Shown piece after piece: positions 1 through 9,576 of a stretch of DNA of 64,000 nucleotides. How positions within the stretch are numbered: the stretch's first letter is position 1; every line of letters starts with the position of its first letter. The notes below the pieces were generated by a model. That model saw only the letters and a program-made list of their open reading frames with translations, had not been told where the DNA came from and made no database searches. A program made the translations under genes and the position numbers. The stretch comes from Leptospira sp. 96542 (GTDB lineage: Bacteria > Spirochaetota > Leptospiria > Leptospirales > Leptospiraceae), in assembly GCA_029310945.1 (NCBI GenBank), contig JARJFC010000013.1, positions 1 to 64,000 of the forward strand, given 5' to 3'.

Positions 1-1482
1 TTGTATCTCTTGCGATTTTGCAACATAGTCTCTAAAATTTTCTATAATTTCCAAAATATCATCATCAATATAATTGCAATTAGTTGCATCGATGATTAGT
101 TTAGATCCACTCGGAACCGACCATAGAGTGTCTTTGATGGATGCTTTATTTAAAAAGGAAACTTGATTGGGTAATTCCAATCGAACAGTTTCACCGATAT
201 TTAAGTTTTCCGTTTCCAATAAAAATGGATTCTTATAATTATTTTTGAGGATATAAACGATACTTACAGCTAAACCGATCAGAACACCAATGAGTAAATC
301 GGTAAAAATGATTGCGAACAATGTAGCGAGGAACGGAATAAATTGTGAATGCCCTTTGGTATGCACTTCCTTAATCAGCGAAATTTTTGTTAATTTGTAC
401 CCAGTTGCGATCAAAATTGCTGCCAATGAAGCCAAAGGAATTAAATTAAAAATTGGACTCAGAAAAAAAACACTAATAAGCAGTAATACTCCATGTAGGA
501 TTGTTGAAAGTTTTGTTTTTGCTCCAGAATAAATATTAACACTACTTCTAACAATTACGGTAGTGACCGGTATACCTCCGAGCATTCCGCACATAATATT
601 TCCAAAACCTTGGGCGAACAATTCGTGGTTTGGAGATAATTTTCTCTTCAAAGGTTCAATTTTTTCGATAGCATCTAGGTTCAATAAGGTTTCGAGAGAA
701 GCAAAAACTGCAATCGTCAGGCCAACAACCCAAACCTTGTAATTTAATATTTCCGAAAAGTTAGGAAATATAAGAATAGACTGAATAGAATCGATGTTTG
801 GAAGACTAACCAAATGTTTGTTAGATAAATAAAAATTAGGAAAGTACAATAAAAAACAATAATTGATTAGAATTCCGAGGCCTACAACGATGAGAGAAGG
901 AGGAATAATCACATATTTTCTTAATTGTTTCCATTCGGATGCCGTCAAAACAAACAATGCAACCGTAGATATGATGATGGCTCCTCCAGAAAAATAAAAC
1001 CGCAAGTTTAATAATTCAGAAAATGTGTTTTCACCATCACTTTGAAAAAAGGAAAAGTCTTCTTCAGGATCCACATCAAATCCAAATGCATGTGGAATTT
1101 GTTTAAGTATAAGTATAATTCCAATGGCAGCGAGCAAACCTTTTGTCACACTCGAAGGGATATATGTAGAAATGATTCCTGCACGCAAAACACCAGTTAT
1201 TACTTGAATCAAACCAGCTATGACAACTGCGAGTAAAAACGTTTCAAAACTTCCTAACTGATTTAGAGCAGAAAATACCACTGCCACAAGTCCAGCTGCG
1301 GGGCCACTCACACTTGTATTCGAACGACTGAGCAAACCAACGACCACACCACCAATGACACCCGATAGAATACCCGAAAGTAAAGGCGCCCCACTGGATA
1401 TGGCAACGCCAAGGCAAAGAGGAAGGGCTACGAGAAAAATGACTAAACTTGCAGGTAAATCTTGTTTTAGCTTTGAATACAT
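1..1482 (-). CDS. SulP family inorganic anion transporter, 3' end cut by the window
   Basis: Inner-membrane transporter of sulfate, bicarbonate or a similar anion. The minus-strand frame from the ATG at 1482 stays open to base 1. It begins MYSKLKQDLPASLVIFLVAL and continues with strongly hydrophobic segments, including a Gly/Val-rich stretch and SVSGPAAGLVAVV, typical of SulP transmembrane helices. An ASLETLLNLDAIEK-like segment is the conserved SulP core motif. The visible end reads as a cytoplasmic STAS domain (SKLIIDATNCNYIDDDIL at about 55-115). About 494 codons are visible; the last part of STAS is outside the window. A TTG ten bases upstream opens another frame and is not the start. The anion cannot be told from sequence; this subtype is often discussed as a bicarbonate carrier. 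Confidence 0.85.
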   Translation of the reverse strand, partial: MYSKLKQDLPASLVIFLVALPLCLGVAISSGAPLLSGILSGVIGGVVVGLLSRSNTSVSGPAAGLVAVVFSALNQLGSFETFLLAVVIAGLIQVITGVLRAGIISTYIPSSVTKGLLAAIGIILILKQIPHAFGFDVDPEEDFSFFQSDGENTFSELLNLRFYFSGGAIIISTVALFVLTASEWKQLRKYVIIPPSLIVVGLGILINYCFLLYFPNFYLSNKHLVSLPNIDSIQSILIFPNFSEILNYKVWVVGLTIAVFASLETLLNLDAIEKIEPLKRKLSPNHELFAQGFGNIMCGMLGGIPVTTVIVRSSVNIYSGAKTKLSTILHGVLLLISVFFLSPIFNLIPLASLAAILIATGYKLTKISLIKEVHTKGHSQFIPFLATLFAIIFTDLLIGVLIGLAVSIVYILKNNYKNPFLLETENLNIGETVRLELPNQVSFLNKASIKDTLWSVPSGSKLIIDATNCNYIDDDILEIIENFRDYVAKSQEIQ

Positions 1483-1550
1483 ATTGTAACAAAACTCTTC
1501 AATCTCTCCCTTCTTTGTCAATTTGAAAGATTCTAAATTTTTATATTTTT

Positions 1551-2393
1551 TTAATGATTCTGAATATATGAATTTTGTTTATTTGCCTCCCACCCAATCA
1601 TTGTTAACTTGCGATTCTTGTCCCAGTGGTATTCACCAAAAACTCCAGAAGATTGAATGACTCTGTGACATGGGATCAAATAGGCAACTGGATTCTTTGC
1701 AATGGCAGAACCAACAGCCCTTTGGGCATTTGGTTTATTTACTGAATTTGCAACTTGAGAATAACTCATTAGTTTTGCTTCTGGAATTTTGAGTAGGGTT
1801 TCCCAAATTTTAATTTGGAAAGGAGTACCTAACAAATGAAGTCTGATTGTATCCAAACTATCTTTCGATTGGTTAAAAAAATCCAACACGTCCCTATGAA
1901 AATTCCGAGTACCTTTAGTCCAATCTGCATTTGGAAATTTATTCCTGATTTCCGAAAAATCTTCTTCACCATCAACAAATTCGAGTAAGGAAACACCCTT
2001 TTCTGTCGACACCAGAATGATTTTTCCAAATGGAGTTTCCATCCATTCATAAACTAAGTTTAAACCCCTCCCGCCTTGTTTGTATTCACCTGGAGTCATC
2101 GCTTCGATTTTGATAAATAAATCATGCAACCTGCTTGGTCCACTGAGTCCCAATTCTAAACTTGTATCTAATATGGAATGTTCAGTTAAGATTTTTTTTG
2201 CATACGAATGTGTTGTGTACTGTAAAAATGTTTTCGGGCTCACTCCAGCCCATTCTGAAAATATCCTTTGGAAATGGAAAGGGCTCATACCCAAAACTTC
2301 CGCCATAGTTTCTAAATTGGGTTTTTCCAAACTGTGATTTTGAATGTATTCAATGGCAGATTTGACAATATCAAAATGAGAATTTCCTTTCAT
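1551..2393 (-). CDS. AraC-type HTH fused to methylated-DNA-protein cysteine methyltransferase (Ada-like)
   Basis: Predicted suicide DNA-repair protein that moves the methyl group of O6-methylguanine onto its own cysteine, fused to a DNA-binding domain. Residues 1-105 form an AraC-family helix-turn-helix (LETMAEVLGMSPFHFQRIF, ending MTPGEYK). Residues 110-280 are the MGMT domain with the active-site motif IPCHRV; the acceptor is Cys242. The N-terminal zinc-binding Ada domain, which repairs methylphosphotriesters and acts as the methylation switch in E. coli Ada, is absent. This is therefore the shorter AraC-MGMT architecture known in other bacteria. It stands alone between SulP and the divergently transcribed hrpB. 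Whether it still regulates transcription is unknown. Confidence 0.9.
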   Translation of the reverse strand: MKGNSHFDIVKSAIEYIQNHSLEKPNLETMAEVLGMSPFHFQRIFSEWAGVSPKTFLQYTTHSYAKKILTEHSILDTSLELGLSGPSRLHDLFIKIEAMTPGEYKQGGRGLNLVYEWMETPFGKIILVSTEKGVSLLEFVDGEEDFSEIRNKFPNADWTKGTRNFHRDVLDFFNQSKDSLDTIRLHLLGTPFQIKIWETLLKIPEAKLMSYSQVANSVNKPNAQRAVGSAIAKNPVAYLIPCHRVIQSSGVFGEYHWDKNRKLTMIGWEANKQNSYIQNH

Positions 2394-2536
2394 ATTTCCA
2401 TTCTAACAATTTATTTTTTAAAAAACACCCGATTCTTGCTATTTTCTATACTTTATAAAAAAATTATGGAAAATACAATTCTTGTAAATACCTTGGAATA
2501 AAGAGAAAATTTTCCAATCTCTCCGAAATCTAACCC

Positions 2537-4975
2537 ATGAATCACTTTCCCATATTAGAATATACGGATTTAATAGTAGAATCGATAAAAAGAAACCCAG
2601 TAACTGCTATTGAGGCACCCCCTGGGACAGGTAAAACAACAGTTCTACCCCTAGAATTATTAAAACACCAAAATTTATTCCCCAAAAAAATTTTAATATT
2701 AGAACCAAGGAGGATCGCCGCCAAAAATGCAAGCCTTCGAATGAGTGTTTCTTTAAATGAGGAAATTGGAAATACCGTTGGTTACCAAGTTCGATTTGAT
2801 TCAAAAATTTCAAAACAAAATAAGATCGAAGTTGTAACAGATGGGATCCTTACAAAAATTTTACTCGAAGATCCAAGCTTAGACAACTATAGTTTGGTTA
2901 TTTTTGATGAATTCCACGAACGACGAATGGATTCTGATCTATGTTATGCGCTAACAAGAAGGTCAATTGATCTTTTCCGAAACGATTTGCGAATATTGAT
3001 TATGAGCGCTACATGGGAGGGTCAGTCATTAGAAAATTTGGGTATAACGCCCATCAAAATTCCTGTAAATTCCCATCCGCTCGAAATTTACCACCTAGGA
3101 GATAGCCAAAAAAAAATTATAGATCGATTGACAGATTTAATTCCCAAGGCAGTAGAACAAACCGAAGGTGATATCCTAGTTTTTTTGTCTGGCAAGAGAG
3201 AAATATTTTTGCTAGAAACAAAACTGAAAGAAAATTTTAAACTACAAACTTCTGCTTCCATTTTCACTCTCTTTGGTGAAATGAATTTATCTGACCAAGA
3301 AAAAGTTTTTTTACCCGCGAAGGATAAACGAAAAAAAATCATACTCGCAACCAATGTTGCGGAGTCTTCAGTTACAATACCTGGTGTTCGTGTCGTTTTT
3401 GATTCAGGTTTCCAGAAAAAGATGGTGTTTGATCCAGAATCAGGTTTATCCAAACTCATACAAACAAGAATTAGTTTAAGTAGCGCCAAACAAAGAGCAG
3501 GGCGAAGCGCAAGAGAATCGAGTGGCATAACATACCGGCTCTGGTCAAAAGAAGAAGAATCCAATTTTTTGGAACGCCAACCACCCGAAATTTTGGAAGG
3601 CGATATAGATAGGCTCATTTTGGAAATCAAATCCTATGGCGAAAAAATCGAAAATCTACCTTTCATAGACCATCCACACCGCGGTGCTATTTTAGAATCT
3701 GAAAACCGATTGTTTTTACTTGGGTGTTTAGATAAAAATAAAAATATCACCGAACTTGGTAAACTAACCCTGGCCTACCCTTTGCCCATAAGGCTCGCTG
3801 TTGTTTCTGCCCTCCTCCCGAAAGAGGATACAAAAACATTAGAAACCCTTATTTACAGTTTAGATAAAAATAAAACCAGTCTGGATGCAACAAATATCCT
3901 CACAAACACCAAACAACAATTAAGCCCCGAAAATAGAAAAGCACTTAATCAAATTTACAAAATCAAACAAAATCAGAAGGAACTTTTAACCAAAATTACA
4001 AAGGAAGCGGACTTTATTTCTTTTGGATTCATCGACCGAATTGGCAAGTTAAAACAACAAAACACAAACGAATATAAACTAACAAATGGAAAACCCGTAT
4101 TTTTCCAATCGACCATTTTGACAAAACCCGAATTGATTTTGGTATTATCAACTTTTATATCAGGAGGAGTCACATATGTAAAGGACTACCTTCCCTATAC
4201 AGAAGAAAGTATTTTACAAATCCATGGTGACAAACTTGAAAACAAAATCAAAACTAGTTTTTTCCAAAACACTCGTGGTGAAAATTTTTTAGTATTAAAG
4301 GAAGAAACAAAAATATTAGATTTAGTATTGGAATCAAAAGATACAACACTTCCAAACCCGCAACTTTTAGAAGAAAGTTTAACCGTATATTTGGATAAAA
4401 AAGATTGGGAATTGGAATTCATCCAAAACGAAGAGTTAACTGAACTTTATGCGCGAATGGTATTTTTGAAAAAATATGGTAGAATTAATTCTGAAATCGA
4501 AATACAAACTCTCAAACAATCCAAAAAAAATTGGCTTTACCCTTTTATTAATTTTGAGACCACCAAACTTTCCTTAGATAAAATTCCTTTTAAAGATGCA
4601 TTGTTTTCTCTTTTGAGTTATGAAGAATCCCAAACATTGGAACGAGAGGCACCTAAATACATCCAAGTTCCCAGTGGTTCTAAAATCAAATTGGATTACA
4701 AAACAAATGACGTAGAGCTTCATGTCAAATTACAAGAGTTATTTGGTTTAAGATCCCTCCCAAAATTGGCAGGTGGGAAGGCAGAAATTTTAATCCACCT
4801 TTTATCTCCTGCACGCCGCCCTGTTCAAATCACAAAAGATTTAGAAAGTTTTTGGGATAAGGGTTACCACGAAGTCAAAAAAGAACTAAAAGGAAGATAC
4901 CCAAAACACCCTTGGCCTGACAAACCTTGGGAATCCACCCCTACAAAAGGATTAAATCATAACAAACGTTCGTAG
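2537..4975 (+). CDS. hrpB: ATP-dependent helicase HrpB
   Basis: DEAH-box RNA helicase-like protein of the HrpB family, of normal length (812 aa). Visible motifs in order: Walker A APPGTGKTT at residues 27-35, DEFH at 124-127, SAT at 157-159 and motif VI QRAGRSAR at 319-326. The remaining C-terminal half is the helicase-associated and HrpB-specific region, ending with HPWPDKPWES, typical of the family. The substrate is not established in most bacteria. The 3' end overlaps the convergent STAS/zinc-ribbon gene by 19 bases. The gene is adenine-rich, like its neighbours. Confidence 0.95.
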   Translation: MNHFPILEYTDLIVESIKRNPVTAIEAPPGTGKTTVLPLELLKHQNLFPKKILILEPRRIAAKNASLRMSVSLNEEIGNTVGYQVRFDSKISKQNKIEVVTDGILTKILLEDPSLDNYSLVIFDEFHERRMDSDLCYALTRRSIDLFRNDLRILIMSATWEGQSLENLGITPIKIPVNSHPLEIYHLGDSQKKIIDRLTDLIPKAVEQTEGDILVFLSGKREIFLLETKLKENFKLQTSASIFTLFGEMNLSDQEKVFLPAKDKRKKIILATNVAESSVTIPGVRVVFDSGFQKKMVFDPESGLSKLIQTRISLSSAKQRAGRSARESSGITYRLWSKEEESNFLERQPPEILEGDIDRLILEIKSYGEKIENLPFIDHPHRGAILESENRLFLLGCLDKNKNITELGKLTLAYPLPIRLAVVSALLPKEDTKTLETLIYSLDKNKTSLDATNILTNTKQQLSPENRKALNQIYKIKQNQKELLTKITKEADFISFGFIDRIGKLKQQNTNEYKLTNGKPVFFQSTILTKPELILVLSTFISGGVTYVKDYLPYTEESILQIHGDKLENKIKTSFFQNTRGENFLVLKEETKILDLVLESKDTTLPNPQLLEESLTVYLDKKDWELEFIQNEELTELYARMVFLKKYGRINSEIEIQTLKQSKKNWLYPFINFETTKLSLDKIPFKDALFSLLSYEESQTLEREAPKYIQVPSGSKIKLDYKTNDVELHVKLQELFGLRSLPKLAGGKAEILIHLLSPARRPVQITKDLESFWDKGYHEVKKELKGRYPKHPWPDKPWESTPTKGLNHNKRS

Positions 4976-5448
4976 GTAGAAACCCAACCTTTTTGGTTTA
5001 CAAAAAATTTACTTTGGCAATTGGGACATAGATGGTCGCCTGCTCGTTTCCACCGAAGCAAACTCCCACACTCAGGGCAAACCACTGTCCTTTGGGAGGA
5101 AGTTTCGGTCTGATTTGGCAAAAGGACATTGGCTGGAGCACCATTCGTCACAAAGGATTCCAGAAACAATAAACAATCTTCTTTTGTGGGAAATTCAGGA
5201 ATGAGACCTTGGAGTGAGGATCCGATCTGGCTTTGCAACCCGTAGACAGCAATCCGAGAACCAGACTCCTTACAACGGGTGCTTATTTTCCGGAGGTATT
5301 CTGCCCCGATTTCCGTCACTTCGGTTAATTCTGTAGCATCTAGGGCAAAAAGACAAGGAGATGAACTTTCCTCTTTGATTTTGAGGTACAACTCAGAACC
5401 GATTTCAGCTGAAAAGCTGCCTGCCAGATGGACCAAAAGGGATTTCAA
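4957..5448 (-). CDS. STAS-like domain protein with C-terminal zinc ribbon
   Basis: A 163-residue cytoplasmic protein. Residues 1-100 resemble a STAS/anti-anti-sigma fold: a beta strand (LLVHLAGSFSAEIG), then FALDATELTEVTEIGAEYL, which matches the place where anti-sigma antagonists carry the regulatory Ser or Thr. Residues 124-144 contain CPEC and CPNC, a four-cysteine zinc ribbon. STAS domains bind HATPase-type anti-sigma factors or nucleotides, but the partner here is unknown. The ribbon suggests nucleic-acid or protein contact. It overlaps the end of hrpB tail to tail and is divergent from the capD-like gene. The domain assignment is by eye and the function is not known. Confidence 0.7.
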   Translation of the reverse strand: MKSLLVHLAGSFSAEIGSELYLKIKEESSSPCLFALDATELTEVTEIGAEYLRKISTRCKESGSRIAVYGLQSQIGSSLQGLIPEFPTKEDCLLFLESFVTNGAPANVLLPNQTETSSQRTVVCPECGSLLRWKRAGDHLCPNCQSKFFVNQKGWVSTYERLL

Positions 5449-5531
5449 AATATCTTTTTCCTCTTTTCTATAGTTCGGAAAAGATTCTGTATTTACAAGG
5501 AATTTTGTTCCAAATACCTTAATTATCAGTT

Positions 5532-7415
5532 ATGAAACCAATCCCGAGACGTTACTGGATTTTTCCTGTAGATATCATCTTTATGGTTCTGTCCTATTTT
5601 TTAGCACATATTGTGCGGTTTGAGGACTTTCGGTTTTTAGACAATACAAACGAATTTATCATTTGTACTGGCATTGTGGTTGTGGCAAGGAGTGTGGTAT
5701 TTTTTTATTCTGGCATCTATAGGTCGCTCTGGTCCTACGCTTCGTTACACGACCTACTTGCTATCATAAAAACCACAATTTTATCTTCGCTTGTGGCAAC
5801 CATTGCCTTATTATTTTACAATCGGTTTTCCCAACTTTCTAGGATGGTTCCGATTCTCGATACCCTCATTTTACTTGGTTTTTTATGTTTGCGAAGTTTG
5901 AGTTGGAGGATGGTCAGAGACCAAATTTTTAATTCTACCAAAGCCAAAAATGGGATTCCCATTCTACTTATTGGAGCGGGAAAACTGGGTGCAACATTTT
6001 TAACGGAGCTTAGGCGGCATAACCAGTTTGATTTCCAACCGGTAGGTTTTTTAGACGATAATGCCTCCAAACAAGGTGGTTACATCCAAGGGGTTCCAAT
6101 ACTGGGAGTGGTTGACGATGCCGAAAAATGGATTGTTCGTTATGGAATCCAGAAACTCATCATGACGGTTCCACAACCTGACGGTCGTATGGTGAGCAAA
6201 ATCATGAAAACATGTGAGAGCACTGGTGTCGATTTTAAGATCCTTCCTTCTTTTGGGGATTATATTTTTGAAAGTCCCAAAATCACCCAACTCCGTGAAG
6301 TACAAGTGGAAGACCTTTTGGGCAGACCCACAGTCGATTTAGAAAAAGATAATATTCGTTCCTACCTCAGCCAAAAAGTAATTTTGGTGACTGGTGCGGG
6401 TGGATCCATTGGTTCCGAAATCTGTAGACAGGTGGCTATTTTCAAACCCAGTGTTCTTGTGATCCTGGATGCAGCCGAAACACCTCTGTACGAAATTGAT
6501 TACGAACTCAGAAAAAATTTTTCTGAGTTAAAGATTGATATCCGACCTGTGATTGCCGATGTCAAAAACCTCTCCCGAATTTCGGCGGTGTTTGAAGAAC
6601 ACAGGCCATCGGTTGTTTTTCATTCTGCTGCTTATAAACATGTACCAATGATGGAAATCAACCCCTCGGAAGCCGTCCTCAATAATGTTTTGGGCACTAA
6701 AAACGTAGCAGATGTTTGTCGATTGATTGGAGTAGAACGTTTTGTACTCATTTCCACAGACAAAGCTGTAAACCCAGTCAATATCATGGGAGCTTCCAAA
6801 CGTGCTGCAGAAATTTACCTCCAACATATTTCGCAGAATTCTAGGACAAAATTCATTACCGTTCGTTTCGGGAATGTTTTGGGTTCCAATGGCTCTGTTA
6901 TTCCGAGGTTTCGTGAACAGATCAAACGAGGTGGTCCTGTGACAGTCACCCATCCAGATGTGATCCGTTACTTCATGACCATTCCAGAAGCTACACAATT
7001 GGTTTTACAAGCAGGGTCTATGGGCGAACATGGTGAAATCTTTATTTTGGATATGGGCGAACCAGTAAAAATTCTTTCCTTGGCCGAGGAGATGATTCGT
7101 CTCTCAGGTTATACCCCACACAAAGACATCAAAATTGCATTTTCAGGTTTACGACCTGGTGAAAAACTATTTGAAGAACTTATGTTAAATGAAGAGGGGA
7201 TTAAAAAAACCCACCATCCAAAAATTCGAATTGCTGCTCCTCTCGAAAATTATAATTTGCTTTTGTTCCAAAACAAAATCAATCGATTGTTTTCGCTCGC
7301 AAAGGCAAATAAAAATAAAGAAATTTATTCAGCTTTCAAAGAAATTGTTCCAGAATATAAAATTCATGATGAATATCTTGAATGGGAAACATCCCATGGT
7401 AAAAGTAATTTATGA
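5532..7415 (+). CDS. Membrane-bound nucleotide-sugar 4,6-dehydratase, CapD/WbpM-like
   Basis: Predicted UDP-HexNAc 4,6-dehydratase for surface polysaccharide synthesis. Residues 1-125 hold about four transmembrane helices. A CoA-binding-like Rossmann region follows (LLIGAGKLGATFL), then the SDR catalytic domain with NAD motif GAGGSIGSE near residue 288. The active site reads STDKAVNPVNIMGASKRAAE. The usual YxxxK tyrosine is Met, as in the long WbpM-type enzymes, which are described as using a Ser-Met-Lys set, so this is normal for the family. The length (627 aa) also fits the long form. The stop codon overlaps the start of the sspB-like gene as ATGA. Confidence 0.9.
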   Translation: MKPIPRRYWIFPVDIIFMVLSYFLAHIVRFEDFRFLDNTNEFIICTGIVVVARSVVFFYSGIYRSLWSYASLHDLLAIIKTTILSSLVATIALLFYNRFSQLSRMVPILDTLILLGFLCLRSLSWRMVRDQIFNSTKAKNGIPILLIGAGKLGATFLTELRRHNQFDFQPVGFLDDNASKQGGYIQGVPILGVVDDAEKWIVRYGIQKLIMTVPQPDGRMVSKIMKTCESTGVDFKILPSFGDYIFESPKITQLREVQVEDLLGRPTVDLEKDNIRSYLSQKVILVTGAGGSIGSEICRQVAIFKPSVLVILDAAETPLYEIDYELRKNFSELKIDIRPVIADVKNLSRISAVFEEHRPSVVFHSAAYKHVPMMEINPSEAVLNNVLGTKNVADVCRLIGVERFVLISTDKAVNPVNIMGASKRAAEIYLQHISQNSRTKFITVRFGNVLGSNGSVIPRFREQIKRGGPVTVTHPDVIRYFMTIPEATQLVLQAGSMGEHGEIFILDMGEPVKILSLAEEMIRLSGYTPHKDIKIAFSGLRPGEKLFEELMLNEEGIKKTHHPKIRIAAPLENYNLLLFQNKINRLFSLAKANKNKEIYSAFKEIVPEYKIHDEYLEWETSHGKSNL

Positions 7416-7876
7416 GTCAATCCTTAACACCTGAAGAGATCTCAACTCTTCGCGAGTTCAAACGCGACATTTTTAATCTCTATTGGGAGAAATTTGGTGT
7501 GTTCTACATCCACGTAATGCCCCATCCCAAATTAGAAATAGGAAAACGTGGCTTACTCAATGCAGAAAAAGAATCGGGCATTGTACTTGTGTTTGGTGAC
7601 AAGGCTGTAAAAGTTTTAGATAGCAAACCAGACTATTTATTTGCCGAATTACAATTTGGTTCTGCCTGGGAGCCCACTGTCATTCCATGGGATGCGGTCT
7701 TTCGTATTTATGATAAATACCAAAATTCAGCAACCCAACTCAGGTTTTTGCAAATCGAAACCCCTCCTCAGCCTGAGGTGAGCCAAACGAAACCCAAACC
7801 AATCGCCCCTAAAACGGAAGGGTCGATTGAAAACAATGTAATTCGAGTTGATTTTGGAGGCAAACGAAACGAATGA
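7412..7876 (+). CDS. sspB: SspB-like ClpXP specificity-enhancing factor
   Basis: Predicted adaptor that binds ssrA-tagged or other substrates and delivers them to ClpXP. The core (residues 20-115) has the SspB signatures GIVLVFGDKAVKVL and LFAELQFGSAWEPTVIPWDA. A Pro/Lys-rich linker follows, and the end reads NVIRVDFGGKRNE, resembling the C-terminal ClpX-docking peptide of SspB. The length (154 aa) is close to E. coli SspB. It overlaps capD upstream and the permease downstream by ATGA, so the three are probably cotranslated. The link to a sugar dehydratase and a purine permease is not explained by known biology. Confidence 0.8.
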   Translation: MSQSLTPEEISTLREFKRDIFNLYWEKFGVFYIHVMPHPKLEIGKRGLLNAEKESGIVLVFGDKAVKVLDSKPDYLFAELQFGSAWEPTVIPWDAVFRIYDKYQNSATQLRFLQIETPPQPEVSQTKPKPIAPKTEGSIENNVIRVDFGGKRNE

Positions 7877-9477
7877 ATTTATTTTCTATCTCTCGTGGTG
7901 ATGTGGATGGCTTTTTTGGCCTCATGGTAGACAATTTAATCCAACTTTTGGTACTCACTGGTCTCTGTATTGGCCTCTGTGGATTCCCTTTAGAATTTGT
8001 AACCTCAGTTGTTCTGCCAGGCGCTGCCGTTTCCCTTTTGGTTGGAAATTTATTTTACGCATGGCAAGCTTTCCAATTAGGCAAAAAAAACAATAGGACA
8101 GACGTTACAGCGTTGCCTTATGGTATCAATACAGTTTCACTTTTTGCTTTTGTCTTTTTTGTCATGTTCCCCACCTACCAAAAAACAGGTGATTATTTAG
8201 CTGCTTGGAAGGCTGGTTTACTCGTATCCTTTATCTCTGGGTTAATCGAACTTGGTGGTTCTTTCGTTGCGGCCAAAATCAGAAAATACACACCGAGAGC
8301 TGCCCTTCTCTCAGCCCTTGCCGGAATCGCCATCACCTTCATTTCGATGGATTTTTTACTCAAAACATTTGAAAGACCCCTTGTAGCATTTTTGCCGTTA
8401 GCTGTTATATTTTTGCAATACTTCGGAAAAGTCAGGTTCCCTTTTGGAATTCCTGGTGGGTTTTTATCTGTAATTTTGGGTATCGGTCTTGCTTACCTAT
8501 CGGGGATTATGGGAGACCCAATCTTCCAAGAAGGAGCTTTGGCCAAAGGTGCAGATACAATTGGATTTTACCTACCATCGCTTTCCATTGGTTCTCTTTT
8601 TGAAACACTGAGTTATGGGAACATAAAGGCGTATCTATCTATCATTTTGCCTATGGGCATTTTTAATGTCATCGGATCTCTCCAAAACATTGAATCTGCA
8701 GAAGCTTCGGGTGATAGTTTTGATACGAAGTCATCATTATTTGTGAATGGAGTGGGAACCCTCGTTGGTACGATGTTTGGTTCTCCCTTTCCCACTACGA
8801 TTTATATCGGGCATCCTGGTTGGAAAGCTCTTGGTGCAAAACATGGGTATTCTGTACTCAATGGATTTTTTATGACAATTGTTAGTTTGTTTGGCCTCAT
8901 GGGAATTTTACAAGCCCTTATCCCCGTGGAAGCAGGTATGGCCATTGTACTTTGGATTGGAATCATCATTGCAAGCCAAGCTTTCCAAGTAACACCCAAA
9001 CAACATTCCCCAGCAGTTGTTGTGGGACTTTTGCCTGCCTTTGCTGGTTGGGCAGTATTACTTATACAAAATGTTTTTTACTTTTTAGATGGCAAATTAC
9101 AAGGCATATTACAATCATTAGGCTCTGTGGAAAAAATCCATTTTCAATTGTCTGACATTCCACCCCACCTCAGTTTTTTGCCTTATGCTTTGTCAGGGGT
9201 CATTGCTTTATCCCAAGGGTTTTTGATTTCGTCCATGGTCTGGGCGTCGATGGTCGTGTATGTGATCGAAAGGGACTGGTACAAAGCGGCACTATGGGCG
9301 GGCATTGGCAGTATTTTATCCGCATTTGGTTTTATCCATGCCTACGAATTGAGCGGGAATGCCATTCTAAACCAATTCACGGGTATCAGTGATTGGAATT
9401 TCCCCATCGCATACGGAATCCTAACCTTTCTTTTTTTGGGCACAAAGTTCATCGATACGGGCAAAAACCATACTTAG
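7873..9477 (+). CDS. NCS2-family nucleobase/xanthine-uracil type permease
   Basis: Polytopic inner-membrane transporter with about 12-13 hydrophobic segments over 534 residues. The pattern TDVTALPYGINT near residue 80 and GNLFYAWQAFQLGKKNNRTD before it match the nucleobase:cation symporter-2/AzgA-like permeases. Later segments (PLGSLQNIESAEASGD-like region, FGSPFPTTIYIGHPGWK) carry the conserved second half of that family. The likely substrates are purines, but they cannot be fixed from sequence; apt, a purine-salvage gene, lies about 1 kb downstream, which fits. It starts inside the sspB stop codon (ATGA). No terminator follows immediately. Confidence 0.8.
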   Translation: MNLFSISRGDVDGFFGLMVDNLIQLLVLTGLCIGLCGFPLEFVTSVVLPGAAVSLLVGNLFYAWQAFQLGKKNNRTDVTALPYGINTVSLFAFVFFVMFPTYQKTGDYLAAWKAGLLVSFISGLIELGGSFVAAKIRKYTPRAALLSALAGIAITFISMDFLLKTFERPLVAFLPLAVIFLQYFGKVRFPFGIPGGFLSVILGIGLAYLSGIMGDPIFQEGALAKGADTIGFYLPSLSIGSLFETLSYGNIKAYLSIILPMGIFNVIGSLQNIESAEASGDSFDTKSSLFVNGVGTLVGTMFGSPFPTTIYIGHPGWKALGAKHGYSVLNGFFMTIVSLFGLMGILQALIPVEAGMAIVLWIGIIIASQAFQVTPKQHSPAVVVGLLPAFAGWAVLLIQNVFYFLDGKLQGILQSLGSVEKIHFQLSDIPPHLSFLPYALSGVIALSQGFLISSMVWASMVVYVIERDWYKAALWAGIGSILSAFGFIHAYELSGNAILNQFTGISDWNFPIAYGILTFLFLGTKFIDTGKNHT

Positions 9478-9576
9478 CAGTCCTACAAAAAGGCTTGTAA
9501 TATTTTGTACGTTGGGTAGAGTCTTTTAGTCTAATCTACAGATTCTGAAGAATTCTAAAAGGAGAATCAATCCCCT

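Noticed and set aside
1..1482. Possible frameshift in the first gene, because only short out-of-frame reading frames are obvious there
   Set aside because: The frame starting at 1482 reads as a SulP transporter at the 5' end and through the STAS region to base 1; it lacks a stop only because the window cuts it.
9478..9576. Heat-shock-element-like TTC/GAA repeats before htpX
   Set aside because: The pattern belongs to eukaryotic heat-shock factors and arises easily in AT-rich DNA; no CIRCE repeat is seen.
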